Assembly: GCA_000328365.1 (NCBI GenBank)
Contig: KB307016.1
Coordinates: 112,279-176,278, forward strand
DNA: 64,000 nucleotides
Direction of reading: 5' to 3'
DNA from: Capitella teleta
Lineage: Eukaryota > Annelida > Polychaeta > Capitellidae
Both the position numbers and the translations under genes were made by a program. Shown here one piece after another: positions 38,301 through 49,728 of the stretch. The notes below the pieces were generated by a model. That model was not told the origin of the DNA. It searched no databases and saw nothing but the letters and a program-made list of their open reading frames with translations. How positions within the stretch are numbered: the stretch's first letter is position 1; the number at the start of each line of letters is the position of its first letter.

Positions 38301-40155
38301 AATAAGAGGTCAAGGTCAAGTCAAGGTCACAACAGCTCATCGGAAGATGACTGTGAAATTGTCAGCTCAAACAAGAGGTTCATTAATTTTTTTTTTTTTT
38401 CAATGCCTGACGTTATTTTTGACAATATTGTTTTCATCCGCAGGAGAAAATCTGATCGATTCGCCGAAGCGGAATGTCCGCTGTTTGCTCTCGATGACCA
38501 TGACCTAATTTCAGATCCGCAAAAAGCGCAGGAAGCGTACAGTTCTGCCATTTCTGGTTCGGTCGCCTCTCCTTGTCTCTGATTCACCGCAATAATTATG
38601 TTCACAGACCTAGGAAGCAGATCGGCCAAACCTAAGGCCCCCTCCCCTCCCCCCACCTCAAAACCCCAAAGGAAGAAAACAGCGCTCTTGGATAAGCGAG
38701 AAGTTGGCGACGACTGGCTGATTGATGACGTCACCAACCGAAACCAGGTCATCGCTCGTGACCCACTTTCTTGGCCTGGGAACTCTCCCACCAGACACGC
38801 AACGATCCCGGACTCTGAGGATTCTGAAGTCTTCAACTATGAACCAATCCCTTCCCCTTTGACTCCTGATTCCCCTATTCTGGGGTCTGCTCCCCCAGAA
38901 GTGGGATCTGCTCCCCCCGTAATAACGTCACAAACGCCCCCGGAGGTTAACCCCCAGCAACAGACGAGCATCAAGATCAAAGTCAGAGTTTTAGAAACTC
39001 TCGTTTTGGTTCCACTCACAATAAGGTTGGAGTTTTATCGACAGTCTTTGAATAGTTGCTTACGTTTTGACTAAAAGTGATCAGATGCGAAATGTGTCTT
39101 GGTTGGCTGATGAAGTCAGTGATCGATACTACAGCATCCATAACCAGCGTCCAGTGTTGACCCTGATGACCTCAGATGGAGCGGTCATCCTTCCGCAAGA
39201 CAGCATCAACGTCATACTCTCTGACAACCAAGAGGTCTTTTTGCACTAAGAGTTTAAAACATCTCAACTGAATAATCGTCTCACAGATATCTGGCCGAGT
39301 GCAGAAGTGGATAATGCTGCCGATAGCCACCAAATACAAGGACATCTGCACTGCGACCCATACCCGTAGGAGCTTGGTTATCATGTACGAGGTTATATTA
39401 TTATCATTTTTCATTATAGGTTTTTATCATGATATAGAAGAATGTCTGGCTGAGGACAGCACTGATTCATGCATTGACCTCAGTGCATTTGTCTTGACCC
39501 CAGAAGTGTTTTTACCGATTAGCAGAGCTCTTATTAACCATCTCTCTCTCTCTGAACTATCACTCAAAGGTAAGTTTTGAAAAGCTTGCTCTTGCATAAT
39601 TATAGCCAAGCGCTGTTTTGTACTTTACCCAGAATAACCTTTTTTTTTTCTTCCTTTTCTTTCTTTCGTAGGATCTCCCCTGGGTTCCCTTGGAGCCCAA
39701 CACCTGGCTAAAGTCCTCCCAACCTTGAAGAACCTTCAAACGCTAAACTTATCCACCTGTGCGTTGGATTCGCTGGCTCTGTCTACGCTTGCCAGCGCTG
39801 ATATATCTCTGATCGTCAGTGCAAATATTCGCCCTGTTTTTTTGCTGTTACACTTCTTTGAATTATTCTAGGCGCTACAATCTCTGGATCTGAGTTATAA
39901 TTTATTCACGGATTCCGCCGCACCTCATTTGATTCGTTGGTTACGTAATTTGCCCTCTCTGATGACCTTGAGGCTAGTTTCTTCCGGGTTCTCTCAGGAA
40001 AACTCTGCTCTTCAACCAGCTTCATTAGGTTAGTAGTTTTTGTTAAAAATCTGTGTTCTTTTTGTCTTTAAATTTTTTTTTCTCTTTCGTAACCAGGAAT
40101 TTCTCTGTCTGTGGTATGGAGCTTCAAATGTTCTTGTTGCGTAATCTCCCCTTAG
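35307..40155 (+). CDS. TONSL: Tonsoku-like DNA repair protein, 23 coding exons
   Basis: TONSL works with MMS22L at stalled replication forks. It reads new (K20-unmethylated) histone H4 through its ankyrin repeats and supports RAD51 loading (family knowledge). Hand-built exons run 35307-35331, 35392-35487, 35534-35771, 35819-35976, 36051-36123, 36179-36350, 36419-36524, 36742-36881, 36938-37090, 37154-37279, 37331-37505, 37562-37650, 37712-37792, 37843-38079, 38151-38377, 38444-38556, 38608-39025, 39078-39234, 39287-39365, 39420-39569, 39672-39814, 39872-40028, 40097-40155. They total 1123 residues with closed phase. Order: TPR-like helices (1 to about 450), acidic run, three ankyrin repeats (about 518-630, with [13 protein letters not shown] and GITPLHDAC), Ser/Pro-rich linker, ubiquitin-like fold (about 862-930), LRRs (about 970-1104). 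The human protein is 1378 residues; here the LRR end is cut short by a terminal exon encoding [10 protein letters not shown] and a stop. Confidence 0.92.
37101..37141. repeat. (GATT)n short microsatellite in TONSL intron 9
   Basis: About eight GATT units with one interruption, lying between the exons ending at 37090 and starting at 37154. Confidence 0.85.
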
Positions 40156-40617
40156 TTTCTGTTGCTGAGGAATTTGTTCTATTATTCTTACTTGAGTGCT
40201 GGTCACTCGATTAATAATAAATAAGGAAATCGTAATTTTTTATTTTTTATTTAATTCGTGAATTCTGACTATAATAAAAGCTTGACGTATAAAAAATGTG
40301 ATACAAAAGGTTATTGCGACAATATTTCTAATATTTATCAGATATTTTTGATTCTGTGGCGAAGAATATGACTGAGTCTTGACCCAAGTTTTCTATATCT
40401 ATAATTATCGGTACAAAATTAAATAAAATAAGTTAGTCAACAGCACTAAGTACAGCAGTCCCCAAAAAAATCTCACTTGAAAAAGCTCTGTAAACTGGAG
40501 CAGATGAGATGTTGATGGCTGATGTTATTGTTGTCATAAAAAAAGTCGAGAAATGATATGCTTTAATTCTCGAAACTTATCTGTGAAGCGTCTCGGGAAC
40601 TGAGGAGTGAAAATAAA
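40156..40617. other. shared 3' flank of TONSL and the fucosyltransferase gene
   Basis: The two genes converge here. AATAAA-type signals for the plus strand lie near 40216 and 40271, and T-rich stretches near 40230-40250 supply minus-strand signals. No other gene. Confidence 0.55.
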
Positions 40618-41784
40618 TTATGTTAATGATAACAAATACTGCACACAAAATGATCTCACCTCGATGTTGGAGCATGGATCCTGCGTGAACCAGCCCCCGA
40701 AGTCCTTGTACGTCTGCAAATGCCCATCCCAGGTGTGCAGGCGACTGCACAAGTCACAAAAATAGTCCGCAACCAAAACGTGCGTCTTTCTCCACTTGAA
40801 ATATGACTGGTAGAGCGCCTGGTCCTGCGACACATTCCGTAAATGGCGCGCTAACTCCTCGGGGGAATCAAAGTCTTCAACGTGGATGTATGATCCAGGG
40901 GGCGCTACTTGTTCTACGGAAGCACGGTCGGCCATCACAACCGGGATCATGCCCCACACGAGAGCGTTCCAGAACTTCTCCGTGACGTAACCAGTACAGA
41001 GGGCGTTCTCAAACGATAAGTAGAAAATATGCTTCTTGACCTCTTCGAGGCACGCTGACTGGTTCTCTGCTCGATTACAATTGCGACCCCAGCATTGTCC
41101 ATAGATTGCGACTTTCACAAACGATTTCAATCTCTGCACGTATCTCTCACGCCGGCTGTACGTGTTACAGTTGCTGACCAACCAAGATGCGAGAGCTCGC
41201 TTTTCGCTAATCACTGGCAACTTTGGAACACTCGTGTTGCTCCAAATCACCCTCTGGTTCGTCCGAAGCTCGTCGCTTCGCATCATTTTCTTGTAATACA
41301 GCGGAACATCGGAATCGGCTCTCACGAAGCTCGTCCAATTGAAGACACTCGGGAAGTTTGCGGGGTGGGGGTACGTGTGCTGGGGTGGCTCAGCAGAGTG
41401 CGCCACCCACACCTGTTTGATCTTACGCGGTTCACTCGGGAGGTCATAACCCCACGACGACTCCAAGTTCCGGATGTTGAACAGAAGTGCGTCGCTGTCA
41501 TTCAGACGCCGTCGGTCGCTGGTGAACTCGCACTGGTAGGGACAGGTTGGGTCGAGGGATTTGTGGAAGCCTTTCCAGTCCTGGCTCGAAAAGAACGATG
41601 TCCATTGTAGGATGAGAAGTCTGGCGTCTCGGGCGAAGGGCTTGTCCTCTCCAAGGGACTGGATGGGATGGAGGGGGTTGGAGGTTTCAAGGAGCTGGAG
41701 TTTGAGGGTGAGGAAGGTCGTGAAAGCGGCGAGAAAGCCGAAGACTTTTAGCTGTTGACGAGGCTTCGGGAGATAGTGGCGCAT
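40618..41784 (-). CDS. alpha-1,3-fucosyltransferase (GT10), intronless coding region
   Basis: A Golgi type II enzyme that transfers fucose from GDP-fucose to GlcNAc in N- or O-glycans. The 388 codons start MRHYLPKPRQQ. A signal anchor follows (about residues 12-32, VFGFLAAFTTFLTLKLQLL), then a stem and the GT10 catalytic region. The donor-site block reads YLSFENALCTGYVTEKFWNA then GMIPVVM, which is diagnostic of the family. Later blocks are PGSYIHVEDFDSPEELARHL and YFKWR. Five N-glycosylation sequons are visible (NDS, NWT, NTS, NQS, NVS). An acceptor-like site just upstream (about 41812) suggests a spliced 5'UTR. At 40659 the codons ATC GAG GTG AGA look like a splice donor, so the last 13 residues may be replaced by another exon. 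The exact FUT subtype cannot be told. Confidence 0.93.
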   Translation of the reverse strand: MRHYLPKPRQQLKVFGFLAAFTTFLTLKLQLLETSNPLHPIQSLGEDKPFARDARLLILQWTSFFSSQDWKGFHKSLDPTCPYQCEFTSDRRRLNDSDALLFNIRNLESSWGYDLPSEPRKIKQVWVAHSAEPPQHTYPHPANFPSVFNWTSFVRADSDVPLYYKKMMRSDELRTNQRVIWSNTSVPKLPVISEKRALASWLVSNCNTYSRRERYVQRLKSFVKVAIYGQCWGRNCNRAENQSACLEEVKKHIFYLSFENALCTGYVTEKFWNALVWGMIPVVMADRASVEQVAPPGSYIHVEDFDSPEELARHLRNVSQDQALYQSYFKWRKTHVLVADYFCDLCSRLHTWDGHLQTYKDFGGWFTQDPCSNIEVRSFCVQYLLSLT

Positions 41785-42059
41785 GCTGATTCAGTTTATC
41801 ATGGCGCCTGCTGAAAGAATAAAGATTATCAGACATCCATGCTTCACTCAGATGCTGACAAAAATGTGAATTATTATGAAACCAATCTCACTTGTGCCAT
41901 CTGGTGTTATTTCGGGTATCCAACCGAATTGTTATCGCAGTGACAAAATATTATGGTCAATTCAATACCTGATGAGTGGGGCGCAATACTTCTTCACGAT
42001 TCACACAAACAGATAAATCACCAAAAACAAAAAACACGTTACTTAGAGCAGATACAAAC
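41785..42059. other. 5' flank of the fucosyltransferase gene
   Basis: A short upstream ATG with a quick stop precedes the chosen start on the minus strand. No other gene is seen up to the BEL element. Confidence 0.5.
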
Positions 42060-42284
42060 TGTAACAACGCTAGCAGGTTGGATCTTTCTTCCTTGAAATT
42101 GATGCTCTTAAAAATGAGAAACATATATGAGAAGTGGAAATAAAAACGAAAAAAACCCTTACCAAATACTGCAGCATCGGCTATGTAAGCTACGGGTGAG
42201 CGGTCAAGCGTGAACGCATCTCCAATCAGCAGTTATTCGCTAGATACGCCCCGCCAACCCCATTCATCGGTAGGAGCCGATACA
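42060..42284 (-). repeat. BEL 3' LTR
   Basis: 225 bp, beginning TGTAACAACGCTAGCAG on the plus strand and ending GGAGCCGATACA. It matches 47156-47432. Confidence 0.9.
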
Positions 42285-44629
42285 GTCCCCCCACGAACCC
42301 CAGTGTTAATCACTTCACTGTACAAAACATGCAAGCAGACAAAATATATACAATAAATTATGTCGCGACGTCTCTCGGTGGCTAGCTCAGGGCTCGCTGC
42401 TCCTCTGGGGTGAGCTACTTCCCAGGGCTGCTTAGATCTTCTGTCGCTGCCTCAAGCAGGCAGAGCTGCGTGGAGGGACGGGTCAGGGTGCTGCTCGCCG
42501 TCTTCACTGTCGCGCTGCGGCGGCACGCCCAAGTTTCGCATGCTGTATGACGCCGAGGGGCCATCGTCCGCGAGGGGCCTGTTGGTCAGCGACCAAGACG
42601 ACGTCTCCTGGTCTTAGGTTGCGTCGCGGACGCTGCCACTTCTGTCTGGTGATGAGCATCGGCACGTACTCTTTCAGCCAACGCCGCCAGAATACCCCAC
42701 TGAGATATTGCGCCTGTTTCCACCACCGCTTTTCGTACGCCTGGCTTGTGTCAAACAGCCCGAGGGGAAAGGAAGATCCGCGGAGCAAGTGGAGCATCGA
42801 TGGCGTCAGGACCTCCTGATCTCGGGCGTCATTGCTGACATGGGTCAGCGGTCGGTCGTTGACTATTCTTTCGGCTTCGGCCATAACGGTTTGCAGGGCC
42901 TCATCATTCAATAGCTGCTGTCCAATCACAGTTTTGAGGACGCTGCGAACGGAGCGAATGAGGCGTTCCCAGAGGCCACCCATATGGCTCGCGTGCGGGA
43001 GGGTTGAATCGCCATTTGATTCCCTTGTGTAGCAGCGTTGAGAGCATCCCTCCGTCAGACTTGAGACGGGTGAATCCCTCCCTTAGCTCCCTCTCTCCTG
43101 CTTTGAAGTTGGTCGCGTTGTCGCTAAACATCTCCTGAGGCGCACCACGTCGAGCGATGAACCGAGATAGCGCGGACAGGAAAGAGTCAGTGTCGAGACT
43201 TTGAGCGACTTCGACGTGGACGGCCCGCATGGCGAGGCACGTGAAAATGCAGCCGTAACGTTTAGCCGTGCTTCTCCCTTGTTTCACCTTGAATGACCCG
43301 AAAAGGTCAACTCCCACGAATGTGAATGGTGGCTGGTCGGCGTTCACTTGCTCAGGTAGTGCGGGCGCCATCTGCTGAGCTTCGAGGGGGGGGGGGGGGG
43401 GGGCTTGTGTCTGCAGCACACGATGCAGTTAGTGACGACACCGCTGACTGCGATCGCCCTTTCACGATCCAAAAGCGGTTTCTCAAATTTGCCAGTACTT
43501 GCTCTGTTCTCACGTGGCCGTTTTCTTCGTGGGCCTGCCTGATAATAAGCGCCATGCCGCCACCGATCACACGAGGCTGCATCGTCAGTTGCAAAGCCAC
43601 GCGAAGCGAGATCTGCAGGGTTCTCCTTTGAAGGTACGTATCGCCACTCTGACGGTTGTGTGTGATTGTGAATTGTTGCCAGCCGGTTTGCAACAAAGGT
43701 TTTGAATCGTGCCGATTGGTTCTTGATGTACCCCAGGGCGATGGTCGAGTCGGACCACATCATCGTTCTCCGTACGCTGATTCCTAGGTCATCAGCGATC
43801 AAACCACGCAGTCTGCTGGCGATCATAGCAGCTGTGAGCTCCAGGCGAGGGATGGAGACTGGCTTGATTGGAGCGAGGCGAGATTTCCCCATCACGAGAG
43901 AGCAAAGGGATTCTTCTTCTTCCACTATTCGGAGGTAGGCACACGCGCCATAGGCAGTCTCGGAAGCATCGCAGAACACGTGCAGCTCGTATTCGCGTGG
44001 GGTCTCATGCGAGTTCACTTGGTTCTTCCCGGGCGAATACATTCGGGCAATAGACAGCGTCTCCAGAGCCGGCAGATTATCTCTCCATTCCAGCCACGTC
44101 TTGCACTCGCTGTCTGAGATGGGTTCATCCCAGGTGTCCCTCCTCCGTGTTAGGCTCTGCAGCAGTCGCTTTGCCTTCAGTGTCACGGGAGCGACCAGGC
44201 CCAGTGGGTCGTAGAGCGAGCTCACCACCGACAGGATGCCTCTCTTCGTCAGTGGGCGTGGCTTAACCTGGATGCGAAAGCCAAACGTATCTGTGGATGC
44301 ATTCCACAACATGCCAAGGGTTTTCTCACAGGGCAGCTGACCGCTGATATCTAGGTCACGCACTGCTGGAGCGCGATGCGTCTGACGGATTGCCCCGATG
44401 AGATTCGCACAGTTGCTTGACCACTTCACCAGATCGAAGCCTCCCTTGCTCAGCAGGTCGATCAGGCCCAGCCCCACTGCACTGGCCTCCTGAGCGTCGA
44501 CGAACGATCCAATAAAGTCATCAACGTAGAAATCCTCCAGGACCCTCTCCACCACTGATTCATCATATCTCGAGCTGTTGTCGGTCGCAGTCCGTCTCAG
44601 TGCATAGGCTGCGCAGCTAGGGGATGACT

Positions 44630-44679
44630 NNNNNNNNNNNNNNNNNNNNNNNNNNNNNNNNNNNNNNNNNNNNNNNNNN
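44630..44679. other. assembly gap (50 N)
   Basis: Exactly 50 unknown bases inside the BEL pol region. The round number implies a gap of unmeasured size. Confidence 0.95.
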
Positions 44680-47155
44680 TGGCTTGCGTTCACTCTGAAC
44701 TGAATGGTGGGGCAGATACCACTCCCCACTTGTCGACTTGGGTACTTTCTCCGCATATCCTTCCCGCAGGTATTCTTCTATCTGCTCCTTGTACATATTC
44801 TGCAGTTCCGGGTTCCGCGCCAGCTTCCGCTTCAATTGTTGCAGCCGGATATGCGCGTGGCTTCTGTTTGTGGCAACGGGTCCGTGGTCCTTCCATGGAA
44901 GGCCGATCTGATAGTGGCCGTTTTGTAGGCATGCGCTGTCCTTCATCTTCTTCAGTACGATGTTGTCGTTCTTAGAGGGAGCTGATTTTTCGCTGTTAAT
45001 GGCGTCGCTGAAATCAGTCTTCCACACGAGTTCCAGGTTGTTCTGCACCGTGGTGTCTGCCACATGGAGGAAGTTGACATCTGCTTGGTCGCGTTCTGTC
45101 GGCGTGAGGATGGTCCACGCACCACCCATCCGAGTAGTGAGCGCTCTGCGTATGGCTCGCCTGCTTTCCCGGATGAGCGAATCTCTAGCGGAGTGAGGGC
45201 TTCAGAGCCGGCGCCGATCAGAAGACCGATAGGGACCTTGCCTGGATTCTGAAGGGGGAGGTCTTTTAGATGGGGAAAATGCGCGACATCTCTTGGGTCT
45301 GCAGCGCGTGAAGGAGAGAGAGCCAATGACGGTACCGTCCACACTTGTCGCAGCGTAACCTTCTCCACTGACGCCGATGACGACACCGAGAGATTGACCT
45401 CGGTTCCACTTCTCTCCTCATTTGCTGCGGTGAGAGTGGAAATTCTGAAGTTCAGAGGCTTGCCTCTCAAGTTTAATTTCTTGCATATGGATTCATTCAC
45501 AAATGACTGTGATGACCCATTGTCCAGCAGGGCGCAGGTCTGCACTACACTGCCATTAGCCCCATGCAAGGTGACGGGAATGACGCCGAGGTAGACGCCA
45601 GACTGCTTCTCTGACACAGCACTGACCAGAGCTGCTTTGGTTTGCGAAGCGCTATCAGCCGACGTCGACCATCTGTGCAGGAGCTGATGATGCCTTGAGT
45701 CGCATCCGTCGACGGGACAGCGCGAGGCGCTGCACACCCGGGCCACGTGTCCAGGGCGCAGACAGTTGTAGCAGCGGTTACTGCTTCGGGCGAGGGAGCG
45801 TCGGTCTTCCATATTCAGTCGAGCGAATCCTTGGCAAGCGTCCAAGTTGACGCATGTGCCCCCACAGGCCGGGCAGTGATAAGGACCGGTAATTGAGGAT
45901 TGGTTCTGTGTGCTGACCGTTGCTAGTGTCGTCACTTGGTCAACATACTGTTTGGGCTTCGGCTTTGGTCCTTTGTCGTCATCAGTCCAACGATCTCTTT
46001 GAAGGTCTCTCCCAAACAGCGACGCGGCGGCGGCTTCCCGTTCCTTAACAAAGAGCGTTAAGTCTTCCAGTGAAGCAACGCGACCACTCTCTGAGATGCG
46101 ATGAGCGATATCGACCCACTGATTTCGCATAGAGTACGGGAGACGGCGCACCACACGTCTCAGAGTATCAACACTGTCCACTTGGGCCTTGAATCCCAAC
46201 TGACCGAGGTTCAGTGTACACTTGGTCAGCTCAAAGCATAGATCGCGCAGTCCCTTGTGATCTGATGCCTTGATGCTTGGTCCATCCAGGCGGTTCACAA
46301 ATTCTTCAGCGACGAGCCATGGCCTTCCAAAATGAGTCAAGAGAAGCTCTCTGGCCTTAAGATATCCTTGTGAGGGATCCATCACCACACAGTCTTCGAT
46401 ACATTTCTTGGCGTCTCCACGGCAATGCTGAATCAGGTAGCTCAATTTGGCACCATTGCTAAGCTTTGCGTGTCCAACAGAAGAGTCAAAATGATGTATG
46501 AAGCGGGGGTAGTCACTTGGCTGTCCATCAAAGGTAAGCAGCTCGGGTTTCGGCAAACGGCTCTGTCTTTCCATTGCCTCCGCTATGCACTCGCCGAGGC
46601 CGCCCCCCTCCTCAGTGTAAAGGGGCACCGGGGGACGGAAGGGGCCGGGCACATGTCCATACTGTCCGCGCAAACGTGCCTCCTCCTCTTCTTCCTCCTC
46701 TATCGCCTCTGCTTCTTCCTTCAGCTCAGCTATCCTTCTCAGGCGAGCCAGTTCGTCCAAATCCCGCTGACGCTCCCGTGCGTTCATCTCCCTTTCCACG
46801 TTAGCTAGTTCTTCCTCTTGGCGTATCCGATTTCGCGCGGAGCTGCTGGCCGTTGAGCGTCGGCTGCACGTGCTGCCTCCTGAAGACACTGGCCATGGCC
46901 GCTCCTCGTACTGCTGCGGCGACTGCATCGACAACAGTGGGCATCGACGAGGAGTTTCTTCTCGCACCGACGAAGTACTCGATTCCGGCTGCTTCTCGTG
47001 CTGCTGCTGATGCATGGCCTGCTGTGCCGTCTCTTCTTGCACTGATGAGGACGTGACGTCGTCGAGCCACTGCCGAGTGCGGTTGTCCGCCGCAGATGAC
47101 CGTGATGTGGCGATCCTTCGTGAGCGAGTTAACATCGTGGGTCTCATTTGAGCAT

Positions 47156-47432
47156 TGTAACAACGCTAGCAGAATGGCATGAGTGATCTTTATTCCTTGA
47201 AATTGATGCTCTTAAAAATGAGAAACATATAGGAGAAGTGTAAATAAAAACGAAAAAACCCTTACCAAATACTGCCCTCTCTCAAGCGAGCGTTGCGAAC
47301 AAAAATGAGGTAGAGAGGGCAGCATCGGCTATATAAGCGAGGGGTGAGCGGTCAAGCGTGAACGCATCTCCAATCAGCAGTTATTAGCTAGACACGCCCC
47401 GCCCACCCCATTCATCGGGAGGAGCCGATACA
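47156..47432 (-). repeat. BEL 5' LTR
   Basis: 277 bp. It is longer than its partner mainly by one block of about 46 bp with inverted ends (GCCCTCTCT facing AGAGAGGGC) that can form a hairpin. A TATAA-like word, ctatataagc, lies on the plus strand. Confidence 0.88.
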
Positions 47433-47530
47433 CAAACATTATTAATCATAATTAAAGAAAAACAAAACTAAAGCATATTGGCTCCTAAAGTCCTCGGGGT
47501 GTCTCCATCAGAATTTAGACATGAGGCAGG

Positions 47531-47577
47531 ATTGGATTTTACGGCTCCACCCAACCCATTCTGGTGATGCGGGCGCC
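47531..47577 (+). repeat. 47-bp conserved dispersed repeat, copy B
   Basis: It shares TTTTACGGCTCCACCCAACC and the end CGGGCGCC with copy A at 14706-14753. Confidence 0.75.
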
Positions 47578-48530
47578 AGAACAGAAGCCCGGGACCGGGG
47601 TTTTCCCCCTAATCCTTTCGATAAATCCCAAAGGTTCCGGCACATAACCATAGGCAGTAGTGCACAGTGCCCGGCCTTGTTACGCAGTCGCAGTTGGTCG
47701 ACACTGCCGAATTCCTGCTCTGCCACAGGAGTCATTCGGGGATAAAAACAAAAAAGCAAAATGATGCTCATGTACCCTGGACCCTGGTCCTGCATGGAGA
47801 GGTGGGGGAGAGGGTGTCGATGAAAGCTTGCAATTTCCTACCTTAAAAGCACAATCAGGGAAGAGAGACAACGATTATTCCCCACCGAGACATCTGTTTG
47901 AAAAACAGAAGATCGCATCCTCGATATAGATACAGGAGAAGAATATGTCTGGCGCTATATAAGGTCTAATTTGCCATTTGGCATCGTGCCAGAGTCGTGC
48001 GAATCCGGCACAGTTCATATTACTAAACTATAGGATAATCATATGTGAACGAAAGAGCGTGCGATATTTATGTCAAGATAGTGCATCCCTCATTGATCGA
48101 TCTGGGTGACCACCATAGAATAGATACATTTAATGGTCTAATTCGATATAGAGAGTGGCCCAGTGGTCAGAGAGAGTCCTTGCAAATATTACGCGTTATA
48201 AGTTATATACGAATTATGTATAGTAATGTATTTTATTTATTCTACCATTGAGAAATTCGACCTTCTCCAATTAGGCTGGTATAGAAATTTAATGACATCC
48301 TGTTATATTAAAGATCTAATCTTAAGTTTAATCTGCGTTCATGAACCCGGCCTCTGAACAGTACTCTAGATATTCATCGGGAAAATAGAGTTGAGTGACA
48401 CTCCCCATTTCCTCAAATCCCAATCATTTCTGGGAATAATTGTGAAGCCTCAACTAAGCTAACATTCACTCGCGGAATAAGGATCAACATTAGTATGACT
48501 TAATTTCCGTTCACATAATAATAGGTGCGT

Positions 48531-48834
48531 GCGTGCGGGAAACGCACGTCCGCAGTATTATCCATCTCGCTATTTTATGTTTGTGCGCTCACATTTGCAG
48601 CTGCTTTGGCGCGTGCGGGAAACGCATTCAGAATTTCACATGGATCGGTTTGGAAAGTTATTTGCGGGCGAAATTTGTAGTTTTCTGGCAAATCGCCAAC
48701 CCGGTTGTCATGGAAACGCACGTTTCCGATTGCAAATTTAACGGATGATTCTGATGGAAATATGGTCCGAACGCCTAATTATAATTATGTGAACGAAACG
48801 ATTCGCGGGCCGAACGATACAGTATGTTTCCCGC
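48531..48834. promoter_or_regulatory. three GCGGGAAAC (E2F-like) words
   Basis: GCGTGCGGGAAACGCA occurs at 48531-48546 and again at 48611-48626, and GTTTCCCGC at 48826-48834. The first is itself flanked by the inverted hexamers GTGCGT/ACGCAC. No downstream gene is clear. Confidence 0.35.
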
Positions 48835-49389
48835 AGCGCGCACATAATTATGCTAACCGCGCTTTATTCTACCATAGATCTCAAAAAGGCAAGTCTAGTA
48901 TTAAAGTGAATCAACCAAACCTCATAATTAATCATGAGCTAACTCACAATGTATACAATTATATTAAATGTAAACATGTATCGCATCGTGTACATAAAGT
49001 AACATATCACGAGAAAACGAAGCAAAAAACGAACCACACCTCAGACGTCAAATCCCATTACGCGCCAACCGCTGTCTGTGATTTTATTCATTCGTCCACT
49101 CGATTGTCGCATGTTATGGCTTTGACACTACTACAAAATACAAATGCTTAAAATTTGCACCGATTTTTTTAGTCTTTCCACGGAATTGGGCCTGTTTTTA
49201 TTTTATTTTGTTCTGCATTTTTCTGTAAGTACTAGTATAATTTTATGTTTGATAGACGTTTATGTTTTGTTATTTCCTGTGAATTTGCGGATAGCTCCAA
49301 AAACGGAACCAGAATGGCCGTTTTGTTTATTGTTTTTTTTTTTATTGTTTTTTTATTTTTTTTTTTTATTTTTTTTTATTTTTTTTATG

Positions 49390-49420
<31 letters not shown>

Positions 49421-49504
49421 GTTTTTGTTTGTTTTATTATTATTATTATTTTTTTTTTTTTTTTTTTCACGATTCAAAGATAGGTGGATGTTCCACATGC
49501 ATCA

Positions 49505-49728
49505 TATGATATGATTTGATTTGTTTGGCATTCTTATTTATAATCACATTAAGTGAATTACAACTGTAATAGTATAATATACTATTACCCTCATGTATAT
49601 TATACATGAGGGTCAATACTCCATTTGGGGTCTGCCCTTTTTGGCCAATTTATATTTAATTATCTGTAAAAATTATCAAATTTGTATCTACTTATTAATT
49701 TTTTGATGCCACTTTGACTTTGACTTTG
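49505..49728 (-). repeat. LINE-tail-like repeat, inverted relative to 55205-55400
   Basis: In reverse complement it aligns with 55205-55400 over about 200 bp. Both copies run from a CAAAGTCAAAGTCAAA-type start to an AAATCAAAT-type end, like the 3' tail of a non-LTR element. A perfect 13-bp palindrome (49587-49613) lies inside this copy only. Confidence 0.75.

Larger units (their letters stand above)
42060..47432 (-). mobile_element. BEL/Pao LTR retrotransposon
   Basis: Both LTRs are present, and a short direct repeat (AAAC, perhaps CAAAC) flanks them. The gag-like part (about 44952-47147) has a CCHC zinc knuckle (CYNCLRPGHVARVC) and leads into an aspartic protease (CALLDNGSSQSFV). The pol part (about 42504-45129) has a YVDD reverse transcriptase, RNase H and an integrase with its zinc-binding and DDE regions. 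The family is clear from this order and from the Pao-type RT. A 50-N gap lies in pol. Coding is interrupted in a few places, about three to five, so it is treated as a fossil. LTR similarity (about 95 percent by eye outside one length difference) suggests a fairly recent insertion. Confidence 0.92.
47433..49504. other. intergenic, repeat-bearing
   Basis: It contains one 47-bp dispersed repeat copy (47531-47577), three E2F-like words at 48531-48834 and a T-rich low-complexity run at about 49320-49470. No gene is supported. Confidence 0.55.

Noticed and set aside
38327-38836. 169-codon minus-strand frame
   Set aside because: Antisense of TONSL exons 15-17, which fit the family in the plus frame.
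40639-40659. A 21-base GT...AG 'intron' in the fucosyltransferase gene
   Set aside because: Far too short to be spliced. A donor leading to a distant exon is the only reasonable reading.
41095-41610. 171-codon plus-strand frame
   Set aside because: Antisense of the fucosyltransferase catalytic region.
49144-49514. Phe-rich 89-121-codon frames
   Set aside because: Poly(T) artefact with no family features.
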